From positions 549,501 to 613,500 of the forward strand of contig WHVD01000042.1 of assembly GCA_015178975.1 (NCBI GenBank): 64,000 nt of DNA, given 5' to 3'. Origin of the DNA: Hysterangium stoloniferum (Eukaryota; Basidiomycota; Agaricomycetes; Hysterangiales; Hysterangiaceae). The notes below the pieces were generated by a model that did not search any database, had not been told where the DNA came from, and was given only the letters and a program-made list of their open reading frames with translations. This document shows, piece by piece, positions 25,602 through 38,007 of this stretch (positions are counted from its first letter, which is position 1; each line of letters starts with the position of its first letter). Made by a program: the position numbers and the translations under genes.

Positions 25602-26923
25602 TGTGACATACACATGTCAAATGTAAAACTTAACTTTATTTTACTTTCCTTCTAAGGTTTAAATCTTCAATAAGAACTTTATTTAGTTTTTTTTCCCTTT
25701 AGTATAAATACCCTAAGATGTACATAGTTAGACCCCAGTTTCAACCTCTTAGGATTTCCACTAAATACAAGTGTGATATTCTCAAGTCATTAGAACTTCC
25801 ATTCTCCTACTCCTTATCTTACCCTCTCTCTTGTTTCTTTTTGTGTTTTGGTAGCCTTGTTAGTGTTGCCCTAACAGAAGATTGAAACTCTCTTAACAAC
25901 TCTATCTGTGAAGGGTATGCTTTTACCACAGTTTCATTGTGGTAAAACACTCCTTTTATTTTATTTATATTTTACACATTTTATTTATATTTTTCTATCC
26001 TTTATATTCTTCGAATATTGTACCATTTTATTAGTTCGAAGCTTTGTGTATACTTGTGGGTGCACTCAGCACCAAATAGAACTAAGACACTTTTTACCCC
26101 ACAACCACAATTTACCCAGACACCCAGTTAGTGTCCTGTAAGTTGTGATTGGGGTATCATCTTGACTGTCACAGACGGGCTTTAACTACTAGTGCAATCA
26201 GAGGTTTGAACTATACTAGTCAAAACTCAAACCATTATCTCAATCCACGCGGACTACATCCGCACTACTCTGTTAATTGACTCTCTCATTATTCTCTTCA
26301 ACACTTGAGCAGTCATTCAGAATTGTACTTTACAGTCGATTCTCCTTTATTTGTTTTAGCTCTCTATTCTACTTCAGATAGCTAATTCACTCGATTGTAT
26401 TGAACTAAACAGTCAATACACATTTGGTCTGTATTAGACTTAGATAGTCAATACATTGTCATGTCATACTGGTCAATATTCTTTGTATATAGAATGGTTA
26501 GAACTTCCACCACTCTTCACACTACCATTTATCTCTCTCTCTCAACAACTCCCGACATCCAATTCCCTTTCCTCCATCCTATCAACTTCTCAGGCTCTGT
26601 GTACTGTCAACAAGTCTCCCATATAGTGTGTGTGACTTTAGTAGATAGGAACATCAACTGTTGAGGCTCATCCTTGTACAAGGCAGCCTTTAGTTCTCCA
26701 GAAAATATCCAGGTAGTTATCCCTGTGATTCTGGGAATAAGCCAGAGTGCTAACAACTGTGTGTTCAGTAGTTAGTTAGTCTTTTTTTTAGTTTACAATA
26801 GTTACATTAGTCAGACCTAGGACACTTTTGTAGCTAGTCTTCTTCTCCACAAACACTCCTGAGGGCAGACCAGTACACATCCTACCCTATTGGACCCCAC
26901 CTCTCTTTTTTCCACAGATACCA
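25602..26923. other. AT-rich leader ahead of a gag fragment
   Basis: No gene. The stretch may include the LTR and leader of the gag at 26924, but I could not find convincing TG/CA ends with a TSD or a clear primer-binding site. Short words such as 'agtcaatac' repeat at 26410-26455. Confidence 0.35.
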
Positions 26924-27500
26924 TGGATAACCCTACCCTTCTATTGAAGAACTGCAGCAGAAGATTATTCAGATGCAGCAGCTTCTAGATAGTCTCTCAT
27001 CATCATCATCACTCACCCCACCAGCCACAACTTTCAAGGTAGCCACTCCAGATTCCTTTGATGGCTCACAACAGAAAACAGACACATTTGTCACACAACT
27101 CTCCCTTTACTTTCATGGGAAGAGAATGCAGGATGACTCTGATAGGATAATCCTTGCACTATCTTACATGAAAGGAGGGACTGCTGAACCTTGGGCCAGG
27201 CTCAAAGTAAAGGAGTATTCCACCAGAGGGACTATTGAATCCACTTGGGAAGATTTCCTAAAAGAGTTAAAACAGACATTTGGAGATCCTAATCCTGCCA
27301 GCACAGCCAGACACAAGATGAACCAACTCAAACAAGGTTCACAGAGTGCTGAGGAATATATTGCCAAGTTTAGGCAATTAAAGGAGGATACTCTGTACAA
27401 TGATGCTGCTCTCATTGAAAGTTTTGAGCAGGGCCTCAATTCTGCCTTGGTAGACAGGATATATACTCTCCCAGAAATGCCTACTACAGTGCCTCAAAAA
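26924..27500 (+). pseudogene. Ty3/gypsy gag fragment
   Basis: This is the N-terminal part of a retrotransposon Gag. ATG at 26924-26926 is followed by a one-base frameshift within about 30 nt, after which the frame is open to about 27497. It shows a coiled-coil start (SIEELQQKIIQMQQLLD), a hydroxy-rich linker and a typical capsid-like core with YFHGKRM, WARLK, TWEDFLKELKQTFGD, QGSQSAEEYIAKFRQL and ALIESFEQGL. Gag-like sequence stops abruptly after MPTT at about 27490, and no zinc knuckle or pol follows. It is different from the Gags of Gyp-X, Gyp-Z and Gyp-W. Confidence 0.8.
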
Positions 27501-28006
27501 ACCCTTCTCATGTTTTATACTTCAGATGTATATTTCACATAACTCAAAGAATAAAAATGCAAAAATATCAGAATTATTTGTGAATATGCTCTATCATCAA
27601 TATATAGTAAAGTTGTATGGTGGGCGGTGGGTGCTTTTAGACGCCCCAGGCACCCCAATGAGTGAGCTTCCCCATCAGGGTCAAAAAATCCTGAAGCTTC
27701 TGTGTGGGAGAGTGTGACTAATATTAGCACCGGAATTTCGTTATTAGTCATCACGGGAGCAAATATGGAGCCTTTTTGGCATTTGTGGGAGCATTTCTGC
27801 ACTCATGGGAGCTTTCTTGGTGCCGTGGGAGTATTCCTGGTGTGTGGAAACATTTTTGGCCTTAGCCGTGGGAAGCCCAGAAGCCTGCTGTAAAGCCTTG
27901 AGGCTGCCACAGTTTCTCCTTTCCCCTCTCCCTCCCCCAGCTTTTTGCTCCTTAATTTGTGAGGGGTTACTTTTTGGAATATTTCTCAAGGGATTTGGGC
28001 TCATAC
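27501..28006. other. Unclassified sequence
   Basis: No domain found. Loose repeats of 'gTGGGAGcatTT' occur at 27750-27880. The sequence ends at the TSD of the following solo LTR. Confidence 0.35.
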
Positions 28007-28011
28007 CAAGG

Positions 28012-28734
28012 TGTTAAGAACTAGAAACTGACTAATGTCGGTGGCCGACGGGGACTGATCGGGAGGACTTGGCTTCAGCTTATGTGCTGCGCCCTCGCAA
28101 ATATCCGTAGGTTGTCCTTAAATTTCAGACAGGCGAAGACTAAATCCTAAGAAGAACCTTTCGGCGAGATACCGATCGGAACCGAAGGACAAGTCAAGTG
28201 TCGGGCCAAGGGATCGGGGCCGAGAGTGGGCGAGTGCACGCGGAGGCGGAAGGGGGATTCTTCTAGTATGAGACTGCTACAGACGTATGAGGGTATTCTG
28301 AGTCGATATTCTGATTGCCTAGTAACTACAATTACAGCGAGTTCATATACAAGTAACAGGCGTCTAGAAAGTACTAATGGGGAGGAAGGCGGAAAACGGC
28401 ATTAACAATAAGCTTGACTAGGAACAGGAAGTTTATGATTAGTTTGGAGGCCGATGATAACCGAGAATGGAAATTACGATAAAAGGAAATAGTTCAAGGA
28501 CTACAAATATAGATAGACATATGTGGAACATAAGATGAGACGGATCAACATGATGAAAGGGACATATCAAAGCATAACCAGACAGAAAGGCGTAGTCGGG
28601 TTTGATTGACCGGAGAGCATACGTCAGCGTCAGGGGACCGACGGCTTCCGAGATCTTGTATTGTCGAAGACGTATAACGAGGGTATTCCATCGGGGACCG
28701 TCGGCTTGCGAAGGGTTGTGACACAGTCGTAACA
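28012..28734 (-). mobile_element. Solo LTR, family L1, minus
   Basis: On the plus strand it runs from TGTTAAGAACTAG to GTCGTAACA, which is the L1 LTR in reverse. The perfect TSD is CAAGG (28007-28011 and 28735-28739). The length is 723 bp. The conserved motif is inverted at 28065-28099. Confidence 0.9.
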
Positions 28735-28739
28735 CAAGG

Positions 28740-29164
28740 TGTGTTGAGGCCTCTATTTAATTGTATTAAATTTCGCTTTTTTAATAATTAAATATATTAT
28801 TCTGCAGTTAGAGTCTGGCCATCCACTGGCCTTGGACCTCCATATTGAACATTTATCATCTCCGAAGCCTTCCTCAACTCCTCAGGCAATATAAAAGCTG
28901 TGGTGAGCTCCTATCTATTATTATTTAATTTTCGCTTTTTTTAATGATTAAATAATTTATTTTCAGTCAAATTACCCTTTCCTGGGTATTATTCTCATTG
29001 GAATATACAGTCTGAAGGCTCCCCTATAATCCCAGATATATTTTGGGCTTTATCATGCTGTTTTAATTTATTTATGCATTATTTTTCGCGTTTTTGGGCT
29101 ATTTTAGACCTATTTGTATGAACTCCCTTTCTCTGGCTTTCTCTACTGTTTTTGTGACTGCTCC
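28740..29164. other. AT-rich segment with two intron-like stretches
   Basis: Two similar AT-rich blocks, one ending ATTCTGCAG (near 28807) and one beginning GTGAGCTCC and ending ATTTTCAG (28902-28967), look like related fungal introns. The surrounding 100-nt pieces do not give a recognisable protein. It lies directly at the left break of the 29.2-41.0 kb inversion. Confidence 0.35.
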
Positions 29165-31217
29165 CTATAAGTATAAGTGGAGTATTGAAAGTGAGCGTCG
29201 GGTTTTCCACCAAGGTGGCCGGGACAGAAACGGATTACCATATTGAAAGCGGAGAGGAATTCGGACCATCGGGCTTGCCGACAGGTGAGGAGTTTTGTGG
29301 TTGAAAAGTAAACTAAATTTTTGTGGTCGGTAATAACATCTATCGGGTGCTGATCCTTCCAAATAATGTCACCATGTTTTGAAAGCTTCAAAGATCACAA
29401 GTAGTTCTCTATCGTGAACATCATAGTTGAGTTTGGGTGCCAAAAATGTGCGAGACAAAAAGGCTACTGGGTGTACTTCACCATCGGTGTCCAAAATGGA
29501 CAATATCACAGCAAGTGCATAATCCGAGGCATCAGTTTCCACAATGAGTTGAACATCAGGCTTCCAGTGTGACAAAATAGGGGCAGATGTAAATGCACTT
29601 TTCAATTCTCAGAATGCCGTTTGGCATTCCTCAGAGAAATTCCATGGGGCATCTTTACGAGTAAGACGAGTGAGCAGAACGGTAATTTTTGAGTAGTTGT
29701 GAATGAAATGATAATAAAAATTGGTGAAGCTTAAAAAGGACTGAATATCCTTAACCTTTTGGGGTTCCGGCCAATCTTGAATGACTTGAATTTTAGAGTC
29801 GTCCATGTGGAGACCGTCGGGTCCCATCAAGAAACCTAAATATTCAACTGTGTCAACATCAAAAGAACATTTTTTACCATTCGTGAAAAGACCATGTTTT
29901 CGGAGTCTTCGGAGAACTTCACAAATGTGTTCATCATGAAGTGTAGGGTCTTCAGAGAATATGAGAATGTCGTCTAAGTACACAATGACGAAGACGTCAA
30001 GGAGGTCGGAAAAGACGTTGTTGATAAAATGTTGAAAGACCGACGGAGTGTTGGTGAGGCCGAAGGACATCACTAACCATTCGAAGGAGCCATAGCAAGT
30101 GCGAAAAGCTGTTTTCCATTCGTCGCCTTCGGCAATCCAAACCAAATGATAGTGTGCTTGAGGTCTATCTTTGTATAGATTTGGGCCTTCCGAGGGGCAT
30201 TGAGTAAATCAGAGATTAGTGGTAACAGGTACTTATCTTTTCGAGTGATCGCATTTAGTCCTTGAAAATCAACGCAAAGTTGAAGGGAACCGTCTTTTTT
30301 CCAAATGAATAGGACAGGGGCTCCATAAGGAGACTTTGAGGGTCGGATAAAACCTATAGCCAAATGTTCATCCAAGAAATCTCGGATAGCCGATAACTCG
30401 GACTGTGAGAGAGGATAAATTGGGCCTAGGGGCGGATGTGAACCATTATCAATTTTCAAATAATAAGGCCTGTGAGGGGCAAGTCGATCAGCTTTTTGTT
30501 TACTGAAGACATCTGAAAATTCATGGTATTTTTCTGGAACACCTTCCAAATCTGTGATGGGTTTGGTCACCGGGGATGCAAAGTGACCGATGACTTCGTC
30601 AACTTTAAGATTGACTGTAAATGCTTGGGAGCTGTCCAACTTGATGGCTCTCATAAAAGCTGCAGTGTTTATTAGAGAGATGGGCGGCAGAGAGCTCGGA
30701 TTTGCCACAGGGGACTGGAGGTGCCGTAGAGGCCATATTTGCTGAAACAGGTGGAAATGGACCAGTCGTATCGGGTGCTGACAGGGTTCGGAAATGGATA
30801 CTGCCCAATACCCAATCAATTAACAGATTGTAGTGGGTGAGCCAGTTATGTCCTAGAACCATGGAGCAGCTTGGGTCCAACTGTGTTACAAAAACCGTAA
30901 CTGTCTGAAAGGTTCCACATGGGAACTGAAGTTGGAGTTTGCAGGCTTGCGAGATTACAGAGTTTGAGGTACCATCGAAGAGTCGGAGCAGAATCAGATC
31001 TATTGCATAGGTTTTTAACTGATTTTTTTGGGAAAAACTTGTATCTACATATAAAACAATGGGTTGAACCTGAATCTATGAGAGCTCGAAAGGTGAGACT
31101 CCCGAGAGGTTCTGAAGTAAGATTTATGAACAAGGAAATAGGATCATACAGGGTGGATGCATTAAGATGACAATTTTCCAGTGTGCGGGGAGATTCAATG
31201 CAACTCTCCAACCACAC
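29165..31217 (-). pseudogene. Gyp-X pol, 5' part: protease, reverse transcriptase, RNase H
   Basis: Minus-strand Ty3/gypsy pol, read right to left. The protease carries [11 protein letters not shown]. The RT N-terminus has HRPYYLKI, SPYGAPVLF and DFQGLNAITRKDKY, and the RT palm carries the catalytic YLDD (29969-29980) in [11 protein letters not shown]. RNase H has VETDASDYALA and [12 protein letters not shown]. One frameshift near 30150 separates the two RT parts, and others separate the RNase H blocks. The sequence leaves pol after the RNase H tail (GKPDA, near 29205). The missing integrase is found in the opposite orientation at about 40965-42600, where the next codons of the same protein begin (LTRRWDVYPKEG). 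Confidence 0.85.
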
Positions 31218-31234
31218 AGAATCCAGAGAGTTGC

Positions 31235-32490
31235 TTAATCTTTTTTTGACTCAGCAGCCAGCTTAGCCGGTTGTGAGGTCGTGGCCGTATTGACCGATCG
31301 GGTTTTTGTGGCCTTTGGGCATGCGGTGACTCGGTGTCCGGGATCTGTGCACAACAAGCAAAGGTTGTTGTCCATTCGACATTGCTTTTCTTGTGGTAGG
31401 AGTTTACCGTCAGAGCCAAGTTTGCCAGTTAAGTCGGGTTTGTCTTTATCTTGAGACTTATTCAACTGTTTGCCCTTGCCTTTTTTGTCATTAGAACCCT
31501 TGTTTTTGGACTTCTTATCGGAGTTCGAGTTTCTACTATTGTTAGTGTTTTGATTGGGTTTTCGCAACTAATTTCCGAACGTCATTCCCAGTATCGGGCA
31601 TCCACATTTTGGGCCTTTAGACGCATGAGGGGGAGAGTCTTCAGTTTGCTGGTCTCTCCTTTAGAAACTTTGTCTTTGAGGTGAGATGGGAGGCCGGAGT
31701 AAAACTGGTAATGAAGGGCTGAATCGCCGCAGTTGCATGCACAGTGAGGTTGTTGAACTGGATGATGTAATCAGTGATGTGCTGGGTGTCTTTCATTTTG
31801 AGATTAGAGAGCGCAGTTTCGGCATTGCCAGTTTGGTCGTAGGGACCGAAGTTTGTTTCAAGTTCCTCAACAAAGGCATCCCAATCGTGAAGCCAATCAG
31901 GATCTTCAGAGGTGAGGCTGGAGAATGTGGGTTCAAACCAGGCTGCTGTGGAGTCCTTAAGGAAAGAGAGTGCAAAATTTACCTTTTGGTCATCTGTTGC
32001 AAATGCAGCCGGGCAGTCCCGAAAGTTGAATTGACATTGCATAAGAAATGTCGGCAATTTCTTTTGGTTTGAGCCGGTAAACAGTTCAGGTTTGTTGACT
32101 CGGGTTTGCCCAGGTTCTTTTTCCTTGGTATTGTTTCTAAGGAATTCGTTAAGGGATCCTAGGGTACCTGAGAACAATTCCCATGTCTTGTCAGGATCGA
32201 GAGCCAGTTTTTGTTTTGTGGATTTCTTAGAACCACTGGCCTGAGGTACTGGTTGGTCACCATCCTCAGGTTCAGGTTCCGGAGCTGATTGATTGTTATC
32301 CCCTTCAGGTGCTTCAGGTTCGGTTGCTTCAGTAACTTCTTCAGCATCGCTGGTAATTTCCACAAAGTGGGATTCTTTGGAGGTTCCTGGTTGTGGTTCT
32401 CTGAGTAGCTCAGGCTGTATACAGGAAAGGAGACTTGAGAGTGGAAGATTCTGCTTCGCCACTTGGCTTGGCATCTTTTTTTCTCGGAGG
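31235..32490 (-). pseudogene. Gyp-X gag
   Basis: Gag of the same element. From right to left it has a start near 32490, an acidic Pro/Glu-rich N-terminal region, a capsid-like core (FTGSNQKKLPTFLMQCQFNF, WFEPTFSSLT, WDAFVEELETNFGPYD, LKMKDTQHITDYIIQFN) and a Lys/Asn-rich linker. A CX2CX4HX4C zinc knuckle (CLLCTDPGHRVTAC, about 31320-31361) follows near the end. Frame changes occur near 32480 and 31700, so it is not translatable as it stands. Zinc-knuckle Gag packages the element's RNA in the cytoplasm. Confidence 0.82.
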
Positions 32491-32530
32491 CATGATTAAT
32501 GGAAAATGCAAGTGTGAAATCAGAATATAC

Positions 32531-33298
32531 TGTTAAGAACTGAAAACTGACTAATGTCGGTGGGCCGACGGGGACCAATCGGAAGGGCTTGGCTTTAGCT
32601 TATGTGCTGCACCCTTGCAGTTATCCATCGGGTGTCCTTAAATTCCAGGTGGGTGAAGACTAGTCCTAATGAATACCTCTCGGCGAAACTACTGATTGGA
32701 AACAAAGGATAAGTCGAGTGTCGGGCCAAGGGGTCGGAGGCTGAGAGTGGGCGAGTGCACACGAAGGTGGATAGTGGAGTACTTAGTATGAGACTTCTGT
32801 AGGCGTAGGAGGGTATTCTGAGTCGATATTCTGATTGCCTAGTAACTACGACTACAATGGGTTCATATACAAGTATTCGGTGCCTAGGAGATACTAACTA
32901 GGAGAAGAGCGGAAAATGGTATTGACAAATATGTAAGCTTGACTCAGAACGGGAAGGTTATGATTAGTTCAGAGGCCGTGAGATAACCAATAGTGGAATT
33001 ATGAGAAAAGGAAATAGTCCGAGGGTTACAAGTATATAGACATATGTGAAACATAGAGTAGAATGGATCATCATAATAAAAGGGATGTATCAAAGTTTAA
33101 CCAGATAGTACGAGTATATTTCGACAGGGGCGTAAATGGAGTTTGATCACTGCGAAGGCATACATCAGCATCGGGAAGCTGATGGTTTCCGACGCGAAGA
33201 CTTGAATGATGACTTGAATGATGACTTGAATGATGACTTGAATCGTCGATAGGAGGCAATAACCTCGGGGACTGTCGGGTTGCGACACGGTTGTAACA
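32531..33298 (-). mobile_element. Gyp-X 5' LTR (family L1)
   Basis: 768-bp LTR in minus orientation, reading TGTTAAGAACTG to GGTTGTAACA on the plus strand. It lies just before the gag start. Its inner flank is element sequence. Its outer flank is CTGAC (33299-33303), which equals the complement of GTCAG behind the other Gyp-X LTR at 44601. A 12-bp repeat (GATGACTTGAAT, 3-4 copies) lies at 33199-33242. Confidence 0.87.
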
Positions 33299-33303
33299 CT
33301 GAC

Positions 33304-33885
33304 CCTCTATATGGTACCCAAGTACAGTCATGACTGGAGTGCCCACCAGGACCCACACACATCAAATATGTCTATATCCAACTCTGTCTCACACAACAGT
33401 CGCTGGACTCTGCCCAGACAACCTGTCAGCTCTCTTAACTGAGCCCCATTCCCATTATGGTCAAATGACCTGTCATGTTTTGCACCCTGCTCCCATTCCA
33501 TTCCATCCCTAACACCTAGTTTGGTGTTTACTCACCTCATTTCATGATTACTTGTTTTGATCTTCATTATTACTAGATTTGGTATTGCATACATTCCACA
33601 GTCTATATAGTCTAGCTAATGTTGTACATACAATCTGGTCAGAAAATCAACTAAGTTCTCCCCTGGTAACTTAGCATATATCCTGCTCCATCTCTCATCT
33701 TTGAAACACAATGTTATCAACCTCATTGGAGCTGGCAGGCTTTCTGACTGGTCTCCCAACCTATTGACTACTCCCAGGGACACCATGATCTTGCGAGGGC
33801 ACAGCCTATAAGCTGAAGCCAAGTCTTACCAGATTATCCATGGGTTTCTCCAGAAACCCTCCATGAGCCTGCATGTCCCTTAACA
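33304..33885 (+). mobile_element. L2 solo LTR, 3' part
   Basis: This is the larger part of an L2 LTR in plus orientation, ending CCCTTAACA at 33885 and followed by ACTCC (33886-33890). It has a TATA-like GTCTATATAGTC near 33601 and the conserved motif at 33791-33826. Its first 127 bp are missing here and lie inverted at 44602-44728, split off because Gyp-X had inserted into this LTR before the inversion. Confidence 0.78.
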
Positions 33886-34016
33886 ACTCCCACTGGAATC
33901 TTGACATGCCAATTGCCAATAAAGGTTGACTGTCTTTTTCGACTACATTTGTTGAAGGGATAGCAGGTCAAGTTTTCAGTTGAGGATCACTGGACCCAGA
34001 CGAAGCTCACTGTCCC

Positions 34017-34614
34017 TTGCCTATAAGGTTGAACCCATTCCTCCCACCAGGAGGAGAGCCAAGTGACTCATCTGGAAGCTCAGGGGGTTTTGATGGTAAT
34101 AGGGACCAGGGACATGGGGGGCAGAACCCCAGAACCCCCAGATTTCCAACTCAAGCTAGCACCAGAAGCAATGAATTACCTAAGGACAAAGTGCTTACTC
34201 TTAACACCAACAACATCAAGATCAAATGGTCTGACTTTCTTGAATACAATGGAAGCTACTCCAAAGTGCTGGAATACATCCTGGACATCATGAGCCTCTC
34301 AGAAGTATCTGATTCAATGAGCTCATTGTTAGGAGTCACACTTCCCAGACAACTCACAGGTAATGCTGAAATCTGGTGGATCACCTTGGACTGTGAGCAT
34401 CACACTGAATTTAGTCAATCTCACAGATCCTTCCTTTGGGGCATCATCAAGGGTTTACTGGGAACTAGATGGTGTGAATCTGTAGCTCTGGAATGGGAGG
34501 AAATGAGATTTCACCAACCTCATCATGACTGCAAAACTCCTGTACAATACACCCAATGCAGAATCAAACTGTATCATTTTCTGTATGGATTCCATCAAAA
34601 TCAGAAAGAAGAAA
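34017..34614 (+). pseudogene. Gyp-W gag, N-proximal core
   Basis: Open frame encoding a retrotransposon Gag of a third family. It has a Gly/Ser/Pro-rich region followed by a capsid-like core (KIKWSDFLEYNGSYSKVLEYI, GNAEIWW, FLWGIIKGLLGTRWCESVALEW, MRFHQ..HDCKTPVQYTQCR). The frame is cut by the Harbinger element at 34617 and resumes in phase at 39377 (MHHLILTLPMEW). Sequence upstream of 33891 belongs to the same host element, which was split by the L2 LTR. Confidence 0.75.
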
Positions 34615-34756
34615 TAGAGAGTATTTGCAACTAATAATTATCAGCTCTGGAATGATCTGGACATCAACTCCGCCTATTATTTATTGTTGATCAAAATATT
34701 TCCCAATGTGTGACCTAAAATGTGACAGCTGAGTCTCCAAACCGGGCTCTTTACCC

Positions 34757-35226
34757 TAACAGATGTGTTCTCAAGGCCATCACCTCGTGTTCCAGTGGTC
34801 CCCAGTGAGTTCAACCTGTCCCCTCTGTTTCTATGCTAACGACTCTTTTCTGAGGCTGTCATCACATTTTCCAGGTTTATCAGTGCATCCCCCTTCTTCC
34901 TAATCTAACACACATGTTCTCAAGGCCATCACTTCGTGTTCCAGTGGTCCCCAGTGAGTTCAACCTGTCCCCTCTGTTTTCTATGCTAACTGACTCTTTT
35001 CTGAGGCTGTCATCACGTTTTCCAGGTTTCTCAGTGCATCCAAACCATATCCATTCTTCCTAATCTAACACATGTGTTCTCAAGGCCATCACTTTGTGTG
35101 GTCCCCAGTAAGTTCAACCCATCCCCTCTGTTTTCTATGCTAACATATGTATTCTTTTCTGAGGCTGTCATCACATTTTCCAGGTTTCTCAGTGCATCCA
35201 AACCATATCCCTTCTCTCTAATCTAA
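34757..35226. repeat. Subterminal tandem repeat, three units of about 150 bp
   Basis: Units starting near 34757, 34906 and 35066 share TGTTCTCAAGGCCATCAC, then GAGTTCAACC, CTATGCTAAC, GAGGCTGTCATCAC, CCAGGTTT and CAGTGCATCC. They lie between the left inverted repeat and the SANT gene, a usual place for transposase-binding arrays. Confidence 0.75.
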
Positions 35227-35260
35227 CATGTGTCTGCAAGGTCCACATATTCTGAGTGCC

Positions 35261-37862
35261 ATGTCCTACCAATTCAGGACTGTGTCACCTTCTGACTTCT
35301 ATCATACTTCCCTTCTCTTGCCCTCACCTCCTCTCCCATCATCACATGTGATACCCCTCACCCCCACACTCCCATCTTCAAAACGTGCAAGATACTTATC
35401 TGAAGCATCCAACATGCAGGTCCCACACCCCCATAGTCCCATGAACGTGGATACCCCCATATGCCCTCTTCCCCCCAACTCCTCTTCCATGGTCAACATC
35501 CCCCAACTGGTCACTCCAGTCAGGTCATCTCCATGCCATTGCCTGGTCACTTCAGTCACATTATCTCCACAAGTGTTTGAAGGTGAGTCAGACACTGGCA
35601 TTTTCACTGATGGCAGCAAGGATGCCTCTTCACCCACCAAGAAGAGGACACAACGACGCAAGCCCAGGGAGGAGTTCTCGACCAATGACCTCAAAGCACT
35701 TTTGAGTGCAGTTCTAAATGTCAACCCCTGGATGTGCATGCATGGGGAGTCAAAGGACAAGTGGCAGGAGGTGTCAGTTTGGGCCAAACAGGCTAATGCA
35801 TGTGAGGGACATTCAGCTGATACACTGAAAAACAAGGTGTACAGTCTCTTGAAAGCTGTTGAGGTGCATTTTTTTTTTCCTTATGTTTTTTATTTAACAA
35901 CTCTATTAGACTCGAGGTGATAGCACATGGAATTCTCTCACTTGTGATGCAAATCTTTTCACTGCCATCTCAGGTCATTTGGATTCTGTGGCAGCTCTCA
36001 AAAAACTGGTGGAGGAAACAAGGGAATCTGATCATGAGAAAGTGAAACTGGTATGTTGTTCTTGATATTATATCTTTATTCTACTCACTTTTTTTAGGCA
36101 GCTGAAGCTCAGAAGACTGCTGGCTTGAACTTGCATGATATGATGATGAAGGGCCATTCGTGCCGATCCCTGAAGAAGTGCACTCAGGATGATCTTTTTT
36201 CGGCCACAGGGCATTCTGACATAGCACAGGAAGACTCCTCTGGCTCTGGCATATCAATGTTGATGAGCCGACATACTTACTTCGAAGAGCAAGAAACACC
36301 ATGAAGACACACTCAAGTCAATCTGTAATGTATTCAGGGGATTCTCTTAGATAGCTCAATATATGCTATAGTGTCACAGAGCTTCAACAATAAAACAAGC
36401 AAAGGTCCAGTAATTTAAATACTGATAGATTAATGAGCTGTGCTATGAAGCTTAAACAACTCAAATCAATGCTTATTTTGATTATTGAAAGGTTCAATAG
36501 AACTGTGTATGACTCTTTTAGCAATAAAAGAACTATTCCTTGAGAATAGGGACTGGAAGCTGAATATATGTGCAGTAACTTGGCAGTAACTTGGCAGTAA
36601 CTTGGCAGTAACTTGGCAGTAACTTGGCAGAGACTTGATATAAGAGCTTCGGATTCTTGTATGCTTATTTGTAACTATTAATAGTTATTTAACAAGGTGT
36701 TAAATAATTTATTAATAGAGAAAATAAATTGTATTGGATTATCTGAGTGCTTGTACTTGATTAATTCAATAAACTTAGGACTGGGCCTTGAGTAATCTAG
36801 TATTGGCAGGGATTTCAGTAAGGATACTTAGATACTTATTAGGTTTATTATCTAATTAATAAGCCTAAAGGGTAGCTGTGAGGCTGGGGGAACTTAGATG
36901 ATTAGCTAAGTCCAAGAGTTGCTGACAAAGATTCAAGATGCTGCAAGTGTAGGTGCTTGCAGTGAGTGTATCAGACTAAGGCTATTATTGTCCTTAGGAT
37001 GATGAGGTAAGCTTCTGTGCTGTACTGTAAAATGTGTGTGTGATAAGATGATTTTATTGGAAACTTAGCCCTCCTTATATACATTTTGATAACTCAATGA
37101 TTAGCTAACTATTTAGTTTATGAGGTCATTAGTGAGATCATAATAACCTCATATTCTACTCATTATTTACCCTTTGTCTATCATGTGATTCCCTTCTCTG
37201 AGACAAGGGTTCTAACCTCTTGCTTGAACAGGAAGGTTCAAGGCTGCGGTCCCGGGACGGAAGCAAACGATGAGTCGGCAGAATCTAATAATGACTCGGG
37301 TAGTCATGTTCGTGACCTGTGTGACTCGGGTAATTGTCACCTGCTGACAAATCATTCCCTCAATCCCAAATTTGAAGCGCCGGGCATGAATGATGACATA
37401 ATGTGTTCCCCTGGAGGCTTATCTAATAAGTCACATGACTCCAAAAATGTGCAAACTAGGCTGCAGCAAGGTGCCGAAAGGTAATAACTAAGTAAATAAA
37501 ATATAAATAATTAGTTAAAAATTATAATAAATTAACTAAGATATAATAGCATAATATGAGTTCATATATGCTATTATTATGCGAAGTTAAAAGGAATAAG
37601 GCCTATTTTTCACAATAAAAATATAATAAAAATACAATAAATTTGAAAGAATATTAAATAATCCACAGAAAATTAAGAGAAAATTATGAGATAATGTTGA
37701 TACATCACACAATCATTGGCCTTATTCGTACTTCAGTGGATACAAGGGAGGTTATGATCAGTGAGCAATGCAAGCAGACAGAAGCATTCATTCTGGAGGC
37801 ACGTGCAGCACAAGAGGAGGCACATGCATGAGATTGCGAAGTCGCTCATTGATGTGTTGAGA
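35261..37862 (+). pseudogene. Harbinger SANT/Myb-like accessory protein, broken
   Basis: DNA-binding partner expected to bring the transposase to the element ends. Exons are 35261-35863, 35910-36050 and 36098 onward, with clear GT-AG introns. Exon 1 holds a Ser/Pro-rich N-terminus, a basic stretch (KKRTQRRKPREEF) and a SANT-like helix region (FSTNDLKALLSAVLNVNPW, KDKWQEVSVW, LKNKVYSLLKAV). Exon 3 has at least one frameshift near 36240. It is then cut by an L3 solo LTR (36324-37709) and resumes at 37715 with IGLIRTSVDTREVMISEQCK and a conserved C-terminus after another small deletion near 37830. The start could also be an in-frame ATG at 35228. Confidence 0.75.
36324..37709. mobile_element. 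Solo LTR, family L3, copy 2
   Basis: It begins TGTAATGTATTCAGGGG and ends GATACATCACA, with a perfect TSD CAATC (36319-36323 and 37710-37714). The length is 1386 bp. It contains a private expansion of an 11-bp word (CAGTAACTTGG, five copies at about 36572-36628) that is single in the other L3 copies. It is inserted in the last exon of the SANT gene. Confidence 0.9.
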
Positions 37863-38007
37863 CAGGGTTTGTTGGGATGATGTTCGTTTTTCTCCATTTT
37901 CTTGTGATCTTATCATAGTCAGTTTTCTCAATAATATTTTTTATACAAAAAAGATAAAAGAAACTTGTTTTATTGTGAGAAATACAATGGAATAGAACAA
38001 AGTAAAA

